This document shows, piece after piece, positions 53,196-62,728 of a stretch of 64,000 nucleotides of DNA. The position numbers and the translations under genes are program-made. A model generated the notes under the pieces. The model had not been told where the DNA came from. It saw only the letters and a program-made list of their open reading frames with translations, and did not search any database. Source of the stretch: GAS188 sp963713805 (lineage in GTDB: Bacteria > Pseudomonadota > Alphaproteobacteria > Rhizobiales > Beijerinckiaceae); the NCBI GenBank assembly GCA_963713805.1, contig CAVQNF010000024.1:14136-78135 (forward strand), written 5' to 3'. Within the stretch, counting starts at the first letter, position 1. Each line of letters starts with the position of its first letter.

Positions 53196-55795
53196 CTATT
53201 GCTCGCGCAAACGCCGCGCCGGCTTCTCCCCGAGAATGCGTCCGTTTCCGAGAAGTCCGAGCAGCACTGTCGTCGACACGCCCACGACCGCGATAGCTGC
53301 AAGCGTGACCAGATCGAAGCTGGGGTCGATCTTCATGGCAATCGTCACGATCGCGGCCGCGATAGCGCAGCCGGCGATCAGCCCGAAGAGCGCGGCGATG
53401 GCGCCCAGCAGCGCATATTCGATGAGGAAGATCCGCAAGATCGCCCCGCGCCGCGCTCCGAGAGTCTTCAGCACGACGGCGTCGTAGAGCCGAAGCCTAC
53501 GTCCCGCGGCGAGCGCTCCCGCCAGGACGAGGACGGCCGACAGGAGCGACACCGCGCTGGCGCCCCGGACGGCGACGAGGAGCTTGCGCACCAGCCCGTC
53601 GATGGCCTCGAGGACATCCTTGACCCGGAGCGAGGTCACCGTGGGAAAGCCGGAAGCCACCGCCTTCACGACCGCGCTCTCCTCCTGCGGCGTGCCGCCA
53701 TCCGTGAGGCGCAAGGTGGCGAGATCGTTGAAGGGGGCGCCGGTGAAGGCATTCGGCGAGAACACCATCACGAAATTGATCGCGAGCGAGGACCACTCGA
53801 CGCTTCGCAGGTTGGCGATGCGCGCCTCGACATTCCGGCCGAGCACGTTGATGACGATGCTGTCGCCGATCTCGACGCCGAGGCCATTGGCGATATCGCG
53901 CTCCATGGAGACGAGCGGCGGGCCGGAATAATCGGGCGGCCACCACTCCCCGCCGACGAGCTTCGCGCCTTCCGGCAGCACGGCGGAAAAAGTGATGCCG
54001 CGGTCGCCTTCGAGCACCCACGCCACGTCTTCGGCCGCCTTGACCTTCTCCGCGGGCACGCCGGCGATCGAGACGATGCGGCCCCGCATCATCGGCACGC
54101 GCTGCTGGACGGCGCCGGGCGCCGTGGCTTCGACAAGCCTGGCGAAACTTTCGCCGTCCCGGCCAGGCACATCGAGGAAGTAGAAATTCGGCGCTCTTTT
54201 GGGCAGGCTGCGCGTCAGCTCGCGAGAGACGGTCGCATCGATCACGGCGAGCGCCACCATCAGCGTGACTCCGAGGCCCAGCGAAACGATCGACCGTCGT
54301 GGTCGCCGCACCGGGCCGATGGAGGTTGGCGAAGGCGAGGCGCGCCAAGGGGTTCCGCGGGGCCGGCATCTTGCGCAGCAGCGCGACGGCGCCTGCGCCG
54401 ACGCCACGCAGGAGCAGAAAGGCGGCGGCGCAGGCTAGGACGGCGATCGTCGCGATGAGCCGATCCCAGGCGAACCCGATCGCCGCGGCGACGAGCGCAA
54501 GCGCCAGAAGGCCGGCCCCGAAGGCGTAGCGCGCCCGCGGCCTTCCTCGGTCCGGAGCGACGAGGTCGCGGAACAATTGCGAGCCCGGGCACGTCATGGG
54601 CCCGACCGAGCGGCCAGAGCGAGAAGGCGCCCGCGACCAAGGCTCCGAACAACGCTGCGAGCGCCAGCGGACCCGGAAAAGGGCCGGGCAGGACCGGAGC
54701 CGGCAGCAGATCGCCAAAAAGCGCGACGACGAGGAAGGGCAGCGCGGCCCCGGCCGCGACGCCGATGGATATGCCGAGGCCGGCCAGCAGGACGACTTCG
54801 CACAGCATGATCGCGACCGCGCGCGCGCCGCTCGCGCCGAGGCTCTTGAAGATGGCGATGGTGGCTCGCCTTCGCTCCACGAAGGCCTCAACGGCATTCG
54901 CGACCCCCACCCCGCCGACCAGCAGCGCGACGATACCGGCAAGCGCAAGAAATTGCGTGAACCTGCGGATGTTCTTCTCGAATTGAGGAGCCACATTGAG
55001 GCGTGAACGAACCTCGAATCCCGCTTGCGGGAATTGCGCCTTCAACCCGGCGACGGTCTCCTCGAGCGCCGCATCGTCATTATGTCCTTCAGGCAGAAGG
55101 ACGCGATAGCTCCATCTCACCAGGCTGCCGGGGCGCAAGAGTTCGCTCGCGCGCAGTGCTTCCTGCGAAAGAATGATCCTGGGCCCGAGCCCGATGCCGG
55201 TCGCGAGCGCATCCGGCTCGGAGACGAGCTTCGCCCTCAGCGCGATGCGAGCAGCGCCGATCCTCACCTCGGAGCCCGGCGACAGATCGAGCCGCGCGAG
55301 AAGCGCGGGATCGACGATCGCTCCATAGGCGCCCCCTTGCGCGGCGAGCACGTCGGAGATCGAAGCCGCGCCCTCGGTCTCCAAATGCCCCAGCGTCGGA
55401 TAGCCGGGCTCGACCGCCTTGATCTCGACGAGCGCGGCGTCCCCGTTCGGCGCTCGCGCCATGGCCCGCAGCGTCGCGACCACCGCGGTTTGGCCGAGCT
55501 TCCCGATCGCGGAGCGCTCCGCATCGCTCGCCTCGCGCTGCAGCAACGCGAAGGAGACGTCCCCCCCGACGATGACGCGACCTTGCGCGGCGAGGCCTTC
55601 CTGCAAACCGCGCGCCAGCGAGCCGACGCCGGCAATGCCGAAAGTGCCGATGGCGAGGCAGGCAAGGAAGACGCCGAAGCCCCGCGCGCCCGCGCTCAGG
55701 TCGCGCCAGGCAAGGCGCAAGATGAGCTTGAAGCCAGCGACGCCTCGCGGCGTCTGCCTCTGCGCGAAGCTCGGCCGCGGGCTGATCGCGTCCAT
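53196..55795 (-). CDS. FtsX-type ABC transporter permease, YbbP-like (two frameshifts)
   Basis: An inner-membrane permease of about 866 residues with two FtsX domains, the partner of the adjacent ATPase. Such YbbA-YbbP-like systems are predicted to move or release lipids or lipoproteins. N-terminus: FKLILRLAWRDLSAGARGFGVFLACLAIGTFGIAGVGSLARG. The first FtsX core is LALAGIVALLVGGVGVANAVEAFVERRRATIAIFKSLGASG. The frame shifts near 54584 (DVPG to SQLFRDLVAP) and near 54296 (TTT to SIVSLGLGVTLMVAL); both joins need removal of one base. The second FtsX unit is GALAAGRRLRLYDAVVLKTLGARRG at the C-terminal end. Starts 2 bp after the ATPase stop, so the two are one operon. Confidence 0.85.
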
Positions 55796-55797
55796 GC

Positions 55798-56505
55798 TTA
55801 CGCGACGCTCGCCGTTTCGGGAACGTTCGCCGCCTCGGCCTCGACCCTCCCCGAGCGCAGACGCACGATGCGGTCGCAGCGCCGGGCGAGCGGCAGATCA
55901 TGGGTCACGAGCAGCAGCGTGGTCCCGCGCTCGCGTCTGAGCGCGAAGATGAGATCGGCGACCTGGGCACCTGTCGTCTCGTCGAGATTGCCCGTCGGCT
56001 CGTCGGCGCAAATGATCGACGGGTCCGGCGCGAGCGCGCGCGCGACGGCAACCCGTTGCTGCTCGCCCCCGGAAAGCTCGGCCGGGTAATGTCCGAAGCG
56101 ATCGCCGAGACCGACAGCGCGCAATTCCGCGGCAGCCCGCGCAAAAGCATCGCCTCGCCCCGCGAGCTCGAGCGGAACGGCTACGTTCTGCAGCGCCGTC
56201 ATCGTCGGGATGAGATGGAAGGACTGGAAGACGATGCCGATGTTCCGGCCCCGGAACTCGGCGAGGTCATCCTCATCGAGCTCGGCGAGGTTCTGGCCGG
56301 CGATCTCGACGCCGCCCGCATCGACCCGCTCGAGCCCCGCCATCGCCATGAGCAACGAGGATTTGCCCGATCCCGACGGCCCCACCAGCCCCACGGCCTC
56401 GCCCTTCCCTACCTCGAGCGAAATGCCGCGAAGGATATGGACGCGGCCCGCGCCGCGGCCCAAGCTGAGATCGACGTCGCGGAGCTTGACGATGGGTGAA
56501 AGCAT
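55798..56505 (-). CDS. ABC transporter ATP-binding protein, LolD/YbbA-like
   Basis: A 235-residue ATPase of the FtsE/LolD/YbbA group. Walker A GPSGSGKSSLLMAMAGLE (about residue 41), Q-loop GIVFQSFHLIPTMTALQNV, signature LSGGEQQRVAVARALAPDPSIICADEPTGNLD containing Walker B, and the H-loop TTLLLVTHD. It supplies energy to the adjacent FtsX-type permease. The ATG at 56505 opens MLSPIVKLRDV and overlaps by 2 bases with the ATG of the divergent arylesterase gene (56504), so both reading frames begin at the same site on opposite strands. Confidence 0.9.
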   Translation of the reverse strand: MLSPIVKLRDVDLSLGRGAGRVHILRGISLEVGKGEAVGLVGPSGSGKSSLLMAMAGLERVDAGGVEIAGQNLAELDEDDLAEFRGRNIGIVFQSFHLIPTMTALQNVAVPLELAGRGDAFARAAAELRAVGLGDRFGHYPAELSGGEQQRVAVARALAPDPSIICADEPTGNLDETTGAQVADLIFALRRERGTTLLLVTHDLPLARRCDRIVRLRSGRVEAEAANVPETASVA

Positions 56506-57238
56506 GAGGCTGTCCGAAACGGAGGCAGGCCGGGGCTCGCGCGCGAGCGACGTGCACGCGGCGCGCAGCGATGGCGTGCAACTCCGGCGGAACAAAGGCG
56601 GGCGGCCTTCGCGTCGGTCCCTGCTCTTCGCCTTGGCGGGCGTTCCGGCTCTAACCAGGGGCGCGAACGCGCAAGGGCCGCTGCGCCTCGTCGCGCTCGG
56701 CGACAGCCTCACCGCGGGCTTTGGCCTCCCGTCCGAGGCCAGCTTTCCGGCGATGCTGCAACGCGAGCTCGCGACAAAGGGCGAGACGGTCACGGTCGTC
56801 AATGCGGGCGTCTCGGGCGACACCGCCGAAGATGGCCTCGCCCGCCTCGATTGGTCGGTGCCGCGAGATGCGCAAGGGGTCATCCTCGAGCTTGGCGCGA
56901 ACGACGCCTTGCGCGGGATGGATGCGCGCCGTTGCGAGACCACGCTCGATCAGATCATCGGCACGCTCGAAGGCCGCGGCATCGGGGTGCTTCTGTGCGG
57001 CATGTACGCGCCCCGAAATCTCGGTGCCGAATATGTGGAAGCCTTCGACGGCATCTATCCGCGCCTCGCGGCCAAATACGGCCTTGTCCTCTACCCTTTC
57101 TTTCTCGACGGCGTCGCGGGCGATGCCGCCTTCACCCAACCCGATCGGTTGCATCCCAATGCCGAAGGCGTGCGCGTCATCGTCGCCAAAATGCTGCCGA
57201 CCGTCGAGGCCTTCATCACGAAGCTCACGACGCATTGA
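56504..57238 (+). CDS. tesA: Arylesterase/lysophospholipase of the TesA type (SGNH)
   Basis: A periplasmic SGNH-fold esterase of about 244 residues. It has all four blocks: VALGDSLTAGFGLP, VNAGVSGDTAEDGLARL, ILELGANDALRGMD and DRLHPNAEGV with the Asp-His pair. Upstream, SRRSLLFALAGVPALTRGANA is a likely signal peptide with a twin-arginine flavour. TesA-like proteins hydrolyse aryl esters, lysophospholipids and acyl-thioesters. The start at 56504 is the only in-frame ATG near it; a long basic N-terminal stretch makes a later start possible. It is divergent from the ABC ATPase gene, a common neighbour pair in alphaproteobacteria. Confidence 0.85.
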   Translation: MRLSETEAGRGSRASDVHAARSDGVQLRRNKGGRPSRRSLLFALAGVPALTRGANAQGPLRLVALGDSLTAGFGLPSEASFPAMLQRELATKGETVTVVNAGVSGDTAEDGLARLDWSVPRDAQGVILELGANDALRGMDARRCETTLDQIIGTLEGRGIGVLLCGMYAPRNLGAEYVEAFDGIYPRLAAKYGLVLYPFFLDGVAGDAAFTQPDRLHPNAEGVRVIVAKMLPTVEAFITKLTTH

Positions 57239-57317
57239 GCCCATCATGCCCTACGGCGATGAACGACGCGCCCAAGACGGCCGGATCGCCGCCGCCTCGG
57301 CACTCGGATCGCCTTCA

Positions 57318-58448
57318 TCAGTCGGGGCGGCCTGACGAGGCTCTTTGCAGGGTCTCATTCGAAACCTGCGCCTGATCCTTGGAATCCACCATCTGCCGCG
57401 CCCGTCTCGCCTCGACAGCACGGGCCAGGTGCTCGAGCACCTCGACGCTCGTGTCCCAATCGATGCAACCGTCCGTGATGCTCTGCCCATAGGTGAGCGT
57501 GCGGCCGGCGACGAGATCCTGTCGCCCGCCGACGAGATGGCTCTCCACCATGGTGCCGACGATACGCCGATCTCCTGTCTCGATCTGGCGACAGATATCG
57601 GCGATCACCAGCGGCTGGTTCTCAGGTTTCTTGTGGCTGTTGCCGTGGCTCGCATCGATCATCACCATCGGGGGAAGTCCGGAGCGGGCGAGCTCACGAC
57701 AGGCGGCCTCGACGTGATCGGCATCGTAATTCGGGGTGCTTCCGCCCCGCAGGATGACGTGGCAGTCCTCATTGCCGGTCGTTGCCGCGATAGCCGATCG
57801 TCCCTCCTTGGTAACCGCCATGAAATGATGAAGCTGCGAGGCCGAAAGCACCGCGTCGACGGCGACGCGCACATTGCCGTCGGTGCCGTTCTTGAAGCCG
57901 ACCGGACAGGAGAGGCCGGAGGCCATCTCGCGATGGATCTGGCTTTCGGTGGTGCGGGCCCCGATAGCCCCCCAGCCGACGAGGTCGGCGATATATTGCG
58001 GGGTCGTCATGTCGAGGAACTCGCAGCCTGCCGGAAGTCCGAGCTCGTTGATCTGCACCAAAAGGCGCCGCGCGAGCCTCAACCCCTTGTCGATCTTGAA
58101 GCTGCCGTCGAGATCGGGGTCGTTGATCAAGCCTTTCCAGCCGACCGTCGTGCGCGGCTTCTCGAAATAGACGCGCATGACGATCTCGAGCGCGCCGCCG
58201 AGGCGCTGGCGCATCGGGGCGAGCCTTCCCGCATATTCGACGGCGGCATCCGGATCGTGGACCGAGCAGGGACCGATCACCACCGCTAGGCGATCGTCCC
58301 GGCCATGGAGGATGCCATGCAGGGCCGCCCGTGCACCGCTCACGGTGCGGGTCGCTCGCGCCCCGCGCGGGAATTCGCGCATGATGTCAGCGGGTGGGCT
58401 CAGTTCCCTGATTTCGCGGATGCGAAGATCGTCTGTCGTGCGCAACAT
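57318..58448 (-). CDS. aroG: 3-Deoxy-7-phosphoheptulonate synthase, class I alpha
   Basis: First enzyme of the shikimate pathway, joining phosphoenolpyruvate and erythrose-4-phosphate. The 376-residue protein is the AroFGH type: VVIGPCSVHDPDAAVEYAGRL, VMRVYFEKPRTTVGWKGLINDPDLDGSF, EFLDMTTPQYIADLVGWGAIGARTTESQIHREMASGLSCPVGFKNGTDGN, and the metal-binding IDASHGNSHKKPENQ. The leader contains a strong intrinsic terminator preceded by an aromatic-rich short frame, so expression is probably controlled by attenuation. Which aromatic amino acid inhibits the enzyme cannot be told from sequence. Confidence 0.94.
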   Translation of the reverse strand: MLRTTDDLRIREIRELSPPADIMREFPRGARATRTVSGARAALHGILHGRDDRLAVVIGPCSVHDPDAAVEYAGRLAPMRQRLGGALEIVMRVYFEKPRTTVGWKGLINDPDLDGSFKIDKGLRLARRLLVQINELGLPAGCEFLDMTTPQYIADLVGWGAIGARTTESQIHREMASGLSCPVGFKNGTDGNVRVAVDAVLSASQLHHFMAVTKEGRSAIAATTGNEDCHVILRGGSTPNYDADHVEAACRELARSGLPPMVMIDASHGNSHKKPENQPLVIADICRQIETGDRRIVGTMVESHLVGGRQDLVAGRTLTYGQSITDGCIDWDTSVEVLEHLARAVEARRARQMVDSKDQAQVSNETLQRASSGRPD

Positions 58449-58483
58449 TTGGTGGCTCCTTGATGTTCGGCCACCGGCGGCAC

Positions 58484-58630
58484 AAAAAAACCGCCAGTGG
58501 AGGCTGGCGGTTTCGGGACGTTCTTGAAAGCGATCCTCAGATCGGGCACATCCCTTCGGCCGCCGGCGCTCGCGGATAGGTAAAGGACCGAAACGAATAG
58601 CTGGCCGCGTAAGGGGTCATTCGTCTCCCA
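58484..58630 (-). promoter_or_regulatory. Putative attenuator leader of aroG
   Basis: Between aroG and its promoter the minus strand has a strong terminator: AAACCGCCAG-CCTCCA-CTGGCGGTTT (58513-58488), a perfect 10-bp stem, followed by TTTTTTT. Upstream, GGGAG (58630-58626) precedes ATG (58621) of a short frame beginning MTPYAASYSFRSFTY, with five aromatic residues in 15. GGCGG at 58565-58561 could pair with CCGCC of the terminator's 5' arm and act as antiterminator. As given the frame does not stop before the hairpin; removing one G of the GGG at 58562-58560 would end it at TGA 58539-58537 (27 residues). Confidence 0.65.
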
Positions 58631-58745
58631 TAGACCGGGGCGCCGGTCTTGTCACGCTCACGAGGAAGCAGCCTCACTGGTTTGCCGTCCGCCCTGCGCC
58701 TGGGGACAAAAGCTTCCTCGGCATCCGCGCTCGACAGGAGAGTTC

Positions 58746-59387
58746 ATGATTTCGGCGAGTGATCCGCGTGAGCTGCTCGCGCGCTTCATCGGACGGAACG
58801 CCGATCACGCGGTGTTCGGGCAAAGGCGGGAATGGCCATGGCGCCTCACCGGGGATGCGCCCGCGATCGTCGCGGCTTGTCTTGGAACACTCGGCGCTGG
58901 ATATCATGTGAGCGGCGATCTCGCCGTGCACGAGACGGCACGAATCGAGGCGGGCGCGGTCCTCAAGGGGCCCGCGATCATCGGGCCCGGTTGCTTCGTC
59001 GCGGCCACCGCCTATCTGCGCGGCGGCGTCTTCCTCGACGAGGATTGCATCCTCGGTCCCGCGACCGAGATCAAATCGAGCTTCTTGTTCAAGGGCAGCA
59101 AGCTCGCTCACATGAATTTTGTGGGAGATTCCATCCTCGGTGAGGACGTCAACTGCGAGGCCGGCAGTGTGATTGCCAATCGTCGTAACGAAAACGATGA
59201 CCCGCACGCGAGGATCGTCTTCGAAGGGCGAGTGATCGCGACGGGCGCGGATAAATTCGGCGCCCTCCTCGGAGACGGGGTTCGCCTCGGCGCCAACGCC
59301 GTGATCGCGCCTGGAGCCCTGATCCTGGCCGGCACGATCATTCCCCGCCTGGGGCTCATCGACCAGCAGGCCGGCGAAACGACATGA
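58746..59387 (+). CDS. Left-handed beta-helix (hexapeptide-repeat) protein
   Basis: A 213-residue protein with hexapeptide turns of the LpxA/GlmU C-terminal kind: ARIEAGAVLKGPAIIGPGCFVAATAYLRGGVFLDEDCILGPATEIKSSFLFKGSKLAHMNFVGDSILGEDVNCEAGSVIANRR (about residues 65-150) and VRLGANAVIAPGALILAGTIIPRLGLI at the end. The sequence resembles the acetyltransferase half of bifunctional sugar-phosphate nucleotidylyltransferases without the nucleotidyl domain. Acetyl- or acyltransfer to a sugar is expected, but the substrate is unknown. Divergent from aroG. Confidence 0.8.
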   Translation: MISASDPRELLARFIGRNADHAVFGQRREWPWRLTGDAPAIVAACLGTLGAGYHVSGDLAVHETARIEAGAVLKGPAIIGPGCFVAATAYLRGGVFLDEDCILGPATEIKSSFLFKGSKLAHMNFVGDSILGEDVNCEAGSVIANRRNENDDPHARIVFEGRVIATGADKFGALLGDGVRLGANAVIAPGALILAGTIIPRLGLIDQQAGETT

Positions 59388-59569
59388 CCCTTCCCGGTCC
59401 GGCAACGAGAGTTCGACGGCCGGCTCTTTACCTCGGGGTCCGCGAACAGCTATGACCTCTTCGCTTTCCTTTGGTCACGGGCTCACTCGCGGTCGGGTGA
59501 TCCACCCTATTGATTTTCGACCCCTCGCGCGCCCCGCCCCTCCTCCTCCCGAACAGCAGGAACTCCGCC

Positions 59570-61255
59570 GTGCCGTCAGACATCGAGATCGCCCGCGCCG
59601 CCAAGCTCCAACCCATCAGCGCGATAGCCGAGCGCGCCGGCATACCCGAAGGCGCGCTCCAGCCCTATGGACGCCACATCGGCAAGGTCAGTCTCGAGTT
59701 CGTCGCCGAGCGACGCGCACAGGCCGCCCAAGGCCACAAGGGCAAGCTCATCCTCGTGACCGCGATCAACCCGACCCCTGCCGGCGAGGGCAAGACGACG
59801 ACGACCGTAGGCCTCGGCGACGGGCTTCGCCAGATCGGCAAGCGCGCCATGATCGCGTTGCGCGAGCCGTCGCTCGGACCCTGCTTCGGCATGAAGGGGG
59901 GCGCCGCGGGCGGCGGCTATGCCCAAGTCGTTCCGATGGAGCAGATCAACCTGCATTTCACCGGCGATTTCCACGCCATCACGGCGGCGCACAACCTTCT
60001 CGCCGCGCTTATCGACAACCATGTCTATTGGGGCAACGATCTCGACATCGACCCGCGCCGCGTCACCTGGCGGCGCGTCCTCGACATGAATGATCGCTCG
60101 CTGCGCCAGATCGTGTCGGGTCTCGGGGGCGTCGCCAACGGAGTGCCGCGCGAAGCCGGTTTCGACATCACCGTCGCCTCGGAGGTGATGGCGATCTTCT
60201 GCCTGTCGCGGAGCCTCGAGGAGCTGCAGCAGCGGCTCTCGCGCATGGTCGTCGCGCAAACTCATGGCAAGAAGGCGATCACGGCGGCCGAGCTCCAGGC
60301 GCCGGGCGCCATGACCGTGCTGCTGAAGGACGCGCTCGCGCCCAATCTGGTGCAGACGCTCGAAGGCACGCCCGCCTTCGTGCACGGCGGCCCTTTCGCC
60401 AACATCGCCCATGGCTGCAACTCGGTGATGGCGACGCAGGCGGCCTTGAGCTTGAGCGACTATCTGGTGACCGAGGCCGGCTTCGGAGCCGATCTCGGCG
60501 CGGAGAAGTTTTTCGATATCAAATGCCGCAGTGCCGGGCTTTCGCCCGCGGCGGCCGTCATCGTCGCGACCGCGCGTGCGCTCAAGATGCATGGAGGCGC
60601 GAAGAAAACCGATCTTGCCCGCGAGGATCTTGGCGCCTTGCGCCGTGGGCTGGCGAATCTCGGACGCCATGTCGCGAATGTGCGCAAATTCGGCGTGCCG
60701 CCGATCGTCGCCATCAATCATTTCACGGGCGATACGGAGGCCGAGCACGACCTCATCACCAAGCTCTGCAAGGAAGAATACAACGTCGAGGCGGTGCAAT
60801 GCCGCCATTGGGCCGAGGGCGGAAAGGGCACGGTCAAGCTCGCGGAGCGTGTGGTCGAGATCGCCGATGGCGGCAAGGCTTCCTTCAAGCCGCTCTACCC
60901 CGCCGCCATGCCGCTCGCCGAGAAAATGCGCGTCATCGCGCGCGAGATCTATGGCGCCGCGGATATCGCGCTCGACCCGAAGGCGGCCGCGCGCCTCGCC
61001 GAGATCGAGGCGATGGGCTTCTCGGAGCTCCCGATTTGCGTCGCCAAGACGCAATATTCCTTCGCGGCAGACGCCTCGCTTCTCGGCGCGCCGAGCGGTC
61101 ATGTGGTCCCGGTCCGGGAAGTGCGCTGTCGGCCGGCGCCGGCTTCGTCGTGATGATCTGTGGAGACATCATGACCATGCCGGGCCTGCCACGCCATCCC
61201 GCTTCCGAGAAGATCGGCCTCGACGCGCAAGGCGCGATCGAGGGGCTTGTTCTGA
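59570..61255 (+). CDS. fhs: Formate-tetrahydrofolate ligase (frameshifted near the 3' end)
   Basis: ATP-dependent ligase that makes 10-formyl-tetrahydrofolate from formate, linking formate to one-carbon metabolism with GlyA. The GTG at 59570 (VPSDIEIARAAKLQPISAIAERAG) matches family N-termini and has AGGAA 8 bp upstream. P-loop-like LVTAINPTPAGEGKTTTTVGLGDGL; also NVRKFGVPPIVAINHFTGDTEAEHDLI and FGADLGAEKFFDIKCR. A missing base near 61123 (expected VREVRLSAGAGFVVMICGDIMTMPGLPRHPASEKIGLDAQGAIEGLF) and an extra T near 61247 break the last 45 codons; restoring both ends the gene at 61255. About 560 residues, the usual size. Confidence 0.92.
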
Positions 61256-61393
61256 TCCGAGGCGCTTACGGAGCCGGAACACGACGCTCTGTGAGAGCCA
61301 GGTCAGGTAAGGGGCGGGCCGGCCCTTTTGACGCCGCAGTTGCTGGTGCTTATGTTGACGCTGCGGTTGCGTTCGAGATCCGAGGAGGCCCGA

Positions 61394-62000
61394 ATGGCCG
61401 TGAAGCCAGTTCTTGCGTTCGCCGTGCTGTGCGGCTTCGGTCTTCCCGCCGCGAGCGATGATGCGACGCAGGCTCCGCCAAGCTGCCGACGTTCGCCTTG
61501 GAGCGGGCGCCGATTCGACGGCAACCCGCAATCCGCATCTCCTTGGACCGGATTTTACGCCGGAAGCGAGGTGTTTGCCGTTTCTGGGAAAAGGCGTGAA
61601 GCATGGCGCCGGAGGCGCGGCATTCGCAGGCTACAATCGCGAATTCGACAATAATCTCGTCCTCGGCATCGAGGCGAGCACCGGCTATGCGCCGAGCCTT
61701 TTCCGACATGCCCGCTACAGCGGCTATGAGTTCGCCGCGACGAATGTCAAGCTCGGTTACGACATGGGCCGTCTGATGCCCTTCGTGACGGCTGGCTTCG
61801 CTTTCGCCAAGCCGGATGTGCGCTCCGGAGGCTATCTGGGCGCGACGGAGACGGCCAATGATCTCTTCGGCTCGCCCTCGAATGTGAGGGTGTTGGGCAA
61901 TGTCGGCGCCGGCTTCGATTATCAGGTCACCAATAATCTCGCTGTCGGCGTCGCCGTCTCCGCCGGCACGGGCCACGGGCCAATCGCGCCGGCGCCATAG
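61394..62000 (+). CDS. Outer-membrane beta-barrel protein (frameshifted)
   Basis: An exported protein of about 200 residues resembling rhizobial outer-membrane beta-barrel/porin-like proteins. Signal peptide MAVKPVLAFAVLCGFGLPAAS. After WTGFYAGSEVFAVSGK the frame shifts by one base (extra A in the AAAA near 61586) to GVKHGAGGAAFAGYNREFDNNLVLGIEASTGYAPSLF, then barrel-like strands FAATNVKLGYDMGRLMPFVTAGFAFAKPDV and NVGAGFDYQVTNNLAVGVAVSAG. These alternating strands and the C-terminal pattern fit a small eight-stranded barrel. Stop at 62000. Confidence 0.72.
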
Positions 62001-62089
62001 GTCGGAGCGGGTTCGAGCGAGGTCATATTGCCGGTAACTGAGGCGCCCTTGCCTGCGCGATCACGTTGACGTCCGGCATTCTTGGTAAA

Positions 62090-62700
62090 ATGCGGCGGCT
62101 CGCGCGATTGTTGGCTATCGTAATCGCACTTATAGTTTTTTTAAGCTTTACATATATGTATACGGCCACATCGAGATTTGGCGTTTGGAGGACTCATACG
62201 GGGCCTCGACAGTGTTTAACGAAGACTTGTTCTCGAGAGAATTTCCGTCAGCACGCCAGATCGAACAACATCTAGCCAACCAGACAATCGTCGTCACTGA
62301 GCCAACCGATGGAATGCACATAGCAACACAAAATTCCGTGATTTATTTCGATGAGCACCATCACATTTTTAGGTGGTTTGGTGCTGATAGGCGTATTTTT
62401 AAAGGTATATGGGCAGCCAATCCTCGAATTAACATTCTGGAATACAACGACAGGTGGAGAGTTGGCCTCGGCTATTTATTGTGTACTTGGTATTACGATA
62501 AAGATCCGGCTACTCAGCCGGAGAATTGTACTATTCCATCGTCTATTGATACCATTATAACGGCGCCAGGCACAAAGCAATATGTGACCGGGGACACCTT
62601 CGAACTATCAACGCGAAAGCGAACACCTTTCGCGCTCCCTAATGCTCCCTTTACCGTGGGAGACTTATTGCGCCTTAAAGCCTCCGAGGAAATCAAATAG
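62090..62700 (+). CDS. AT-rich membrane protein of unknown function (probable frameshift)
   Basis: I do not recognise a family. The first part has a transmembrane helix (LARLLAIVIALIVFLSFTYMY) after a short basic start MRRLAR. The remaining frame (from about 62185: EDSYGASTVFNEDLFSREFPSARQ..., to 62700) is soluble with IFRWFGADRRIFKGIWAANPRINILEYNDRWRVGLGYLLCTWYYDKD and a possible cysteine pair in GYLLCTWYY...PENCT. The two parts are one base out of phase near 62170-62190, suggesting a missing base in a single gene of about 200 residues. Base composition is clearly AT-richer than its neighbours. Convergent with the Rieske gene, 28 bp apart. Confidence 0.5.
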
Positions 62701-62728
62701 ACGCTCGCTTGGCTCGCGCAGCGTCCGG

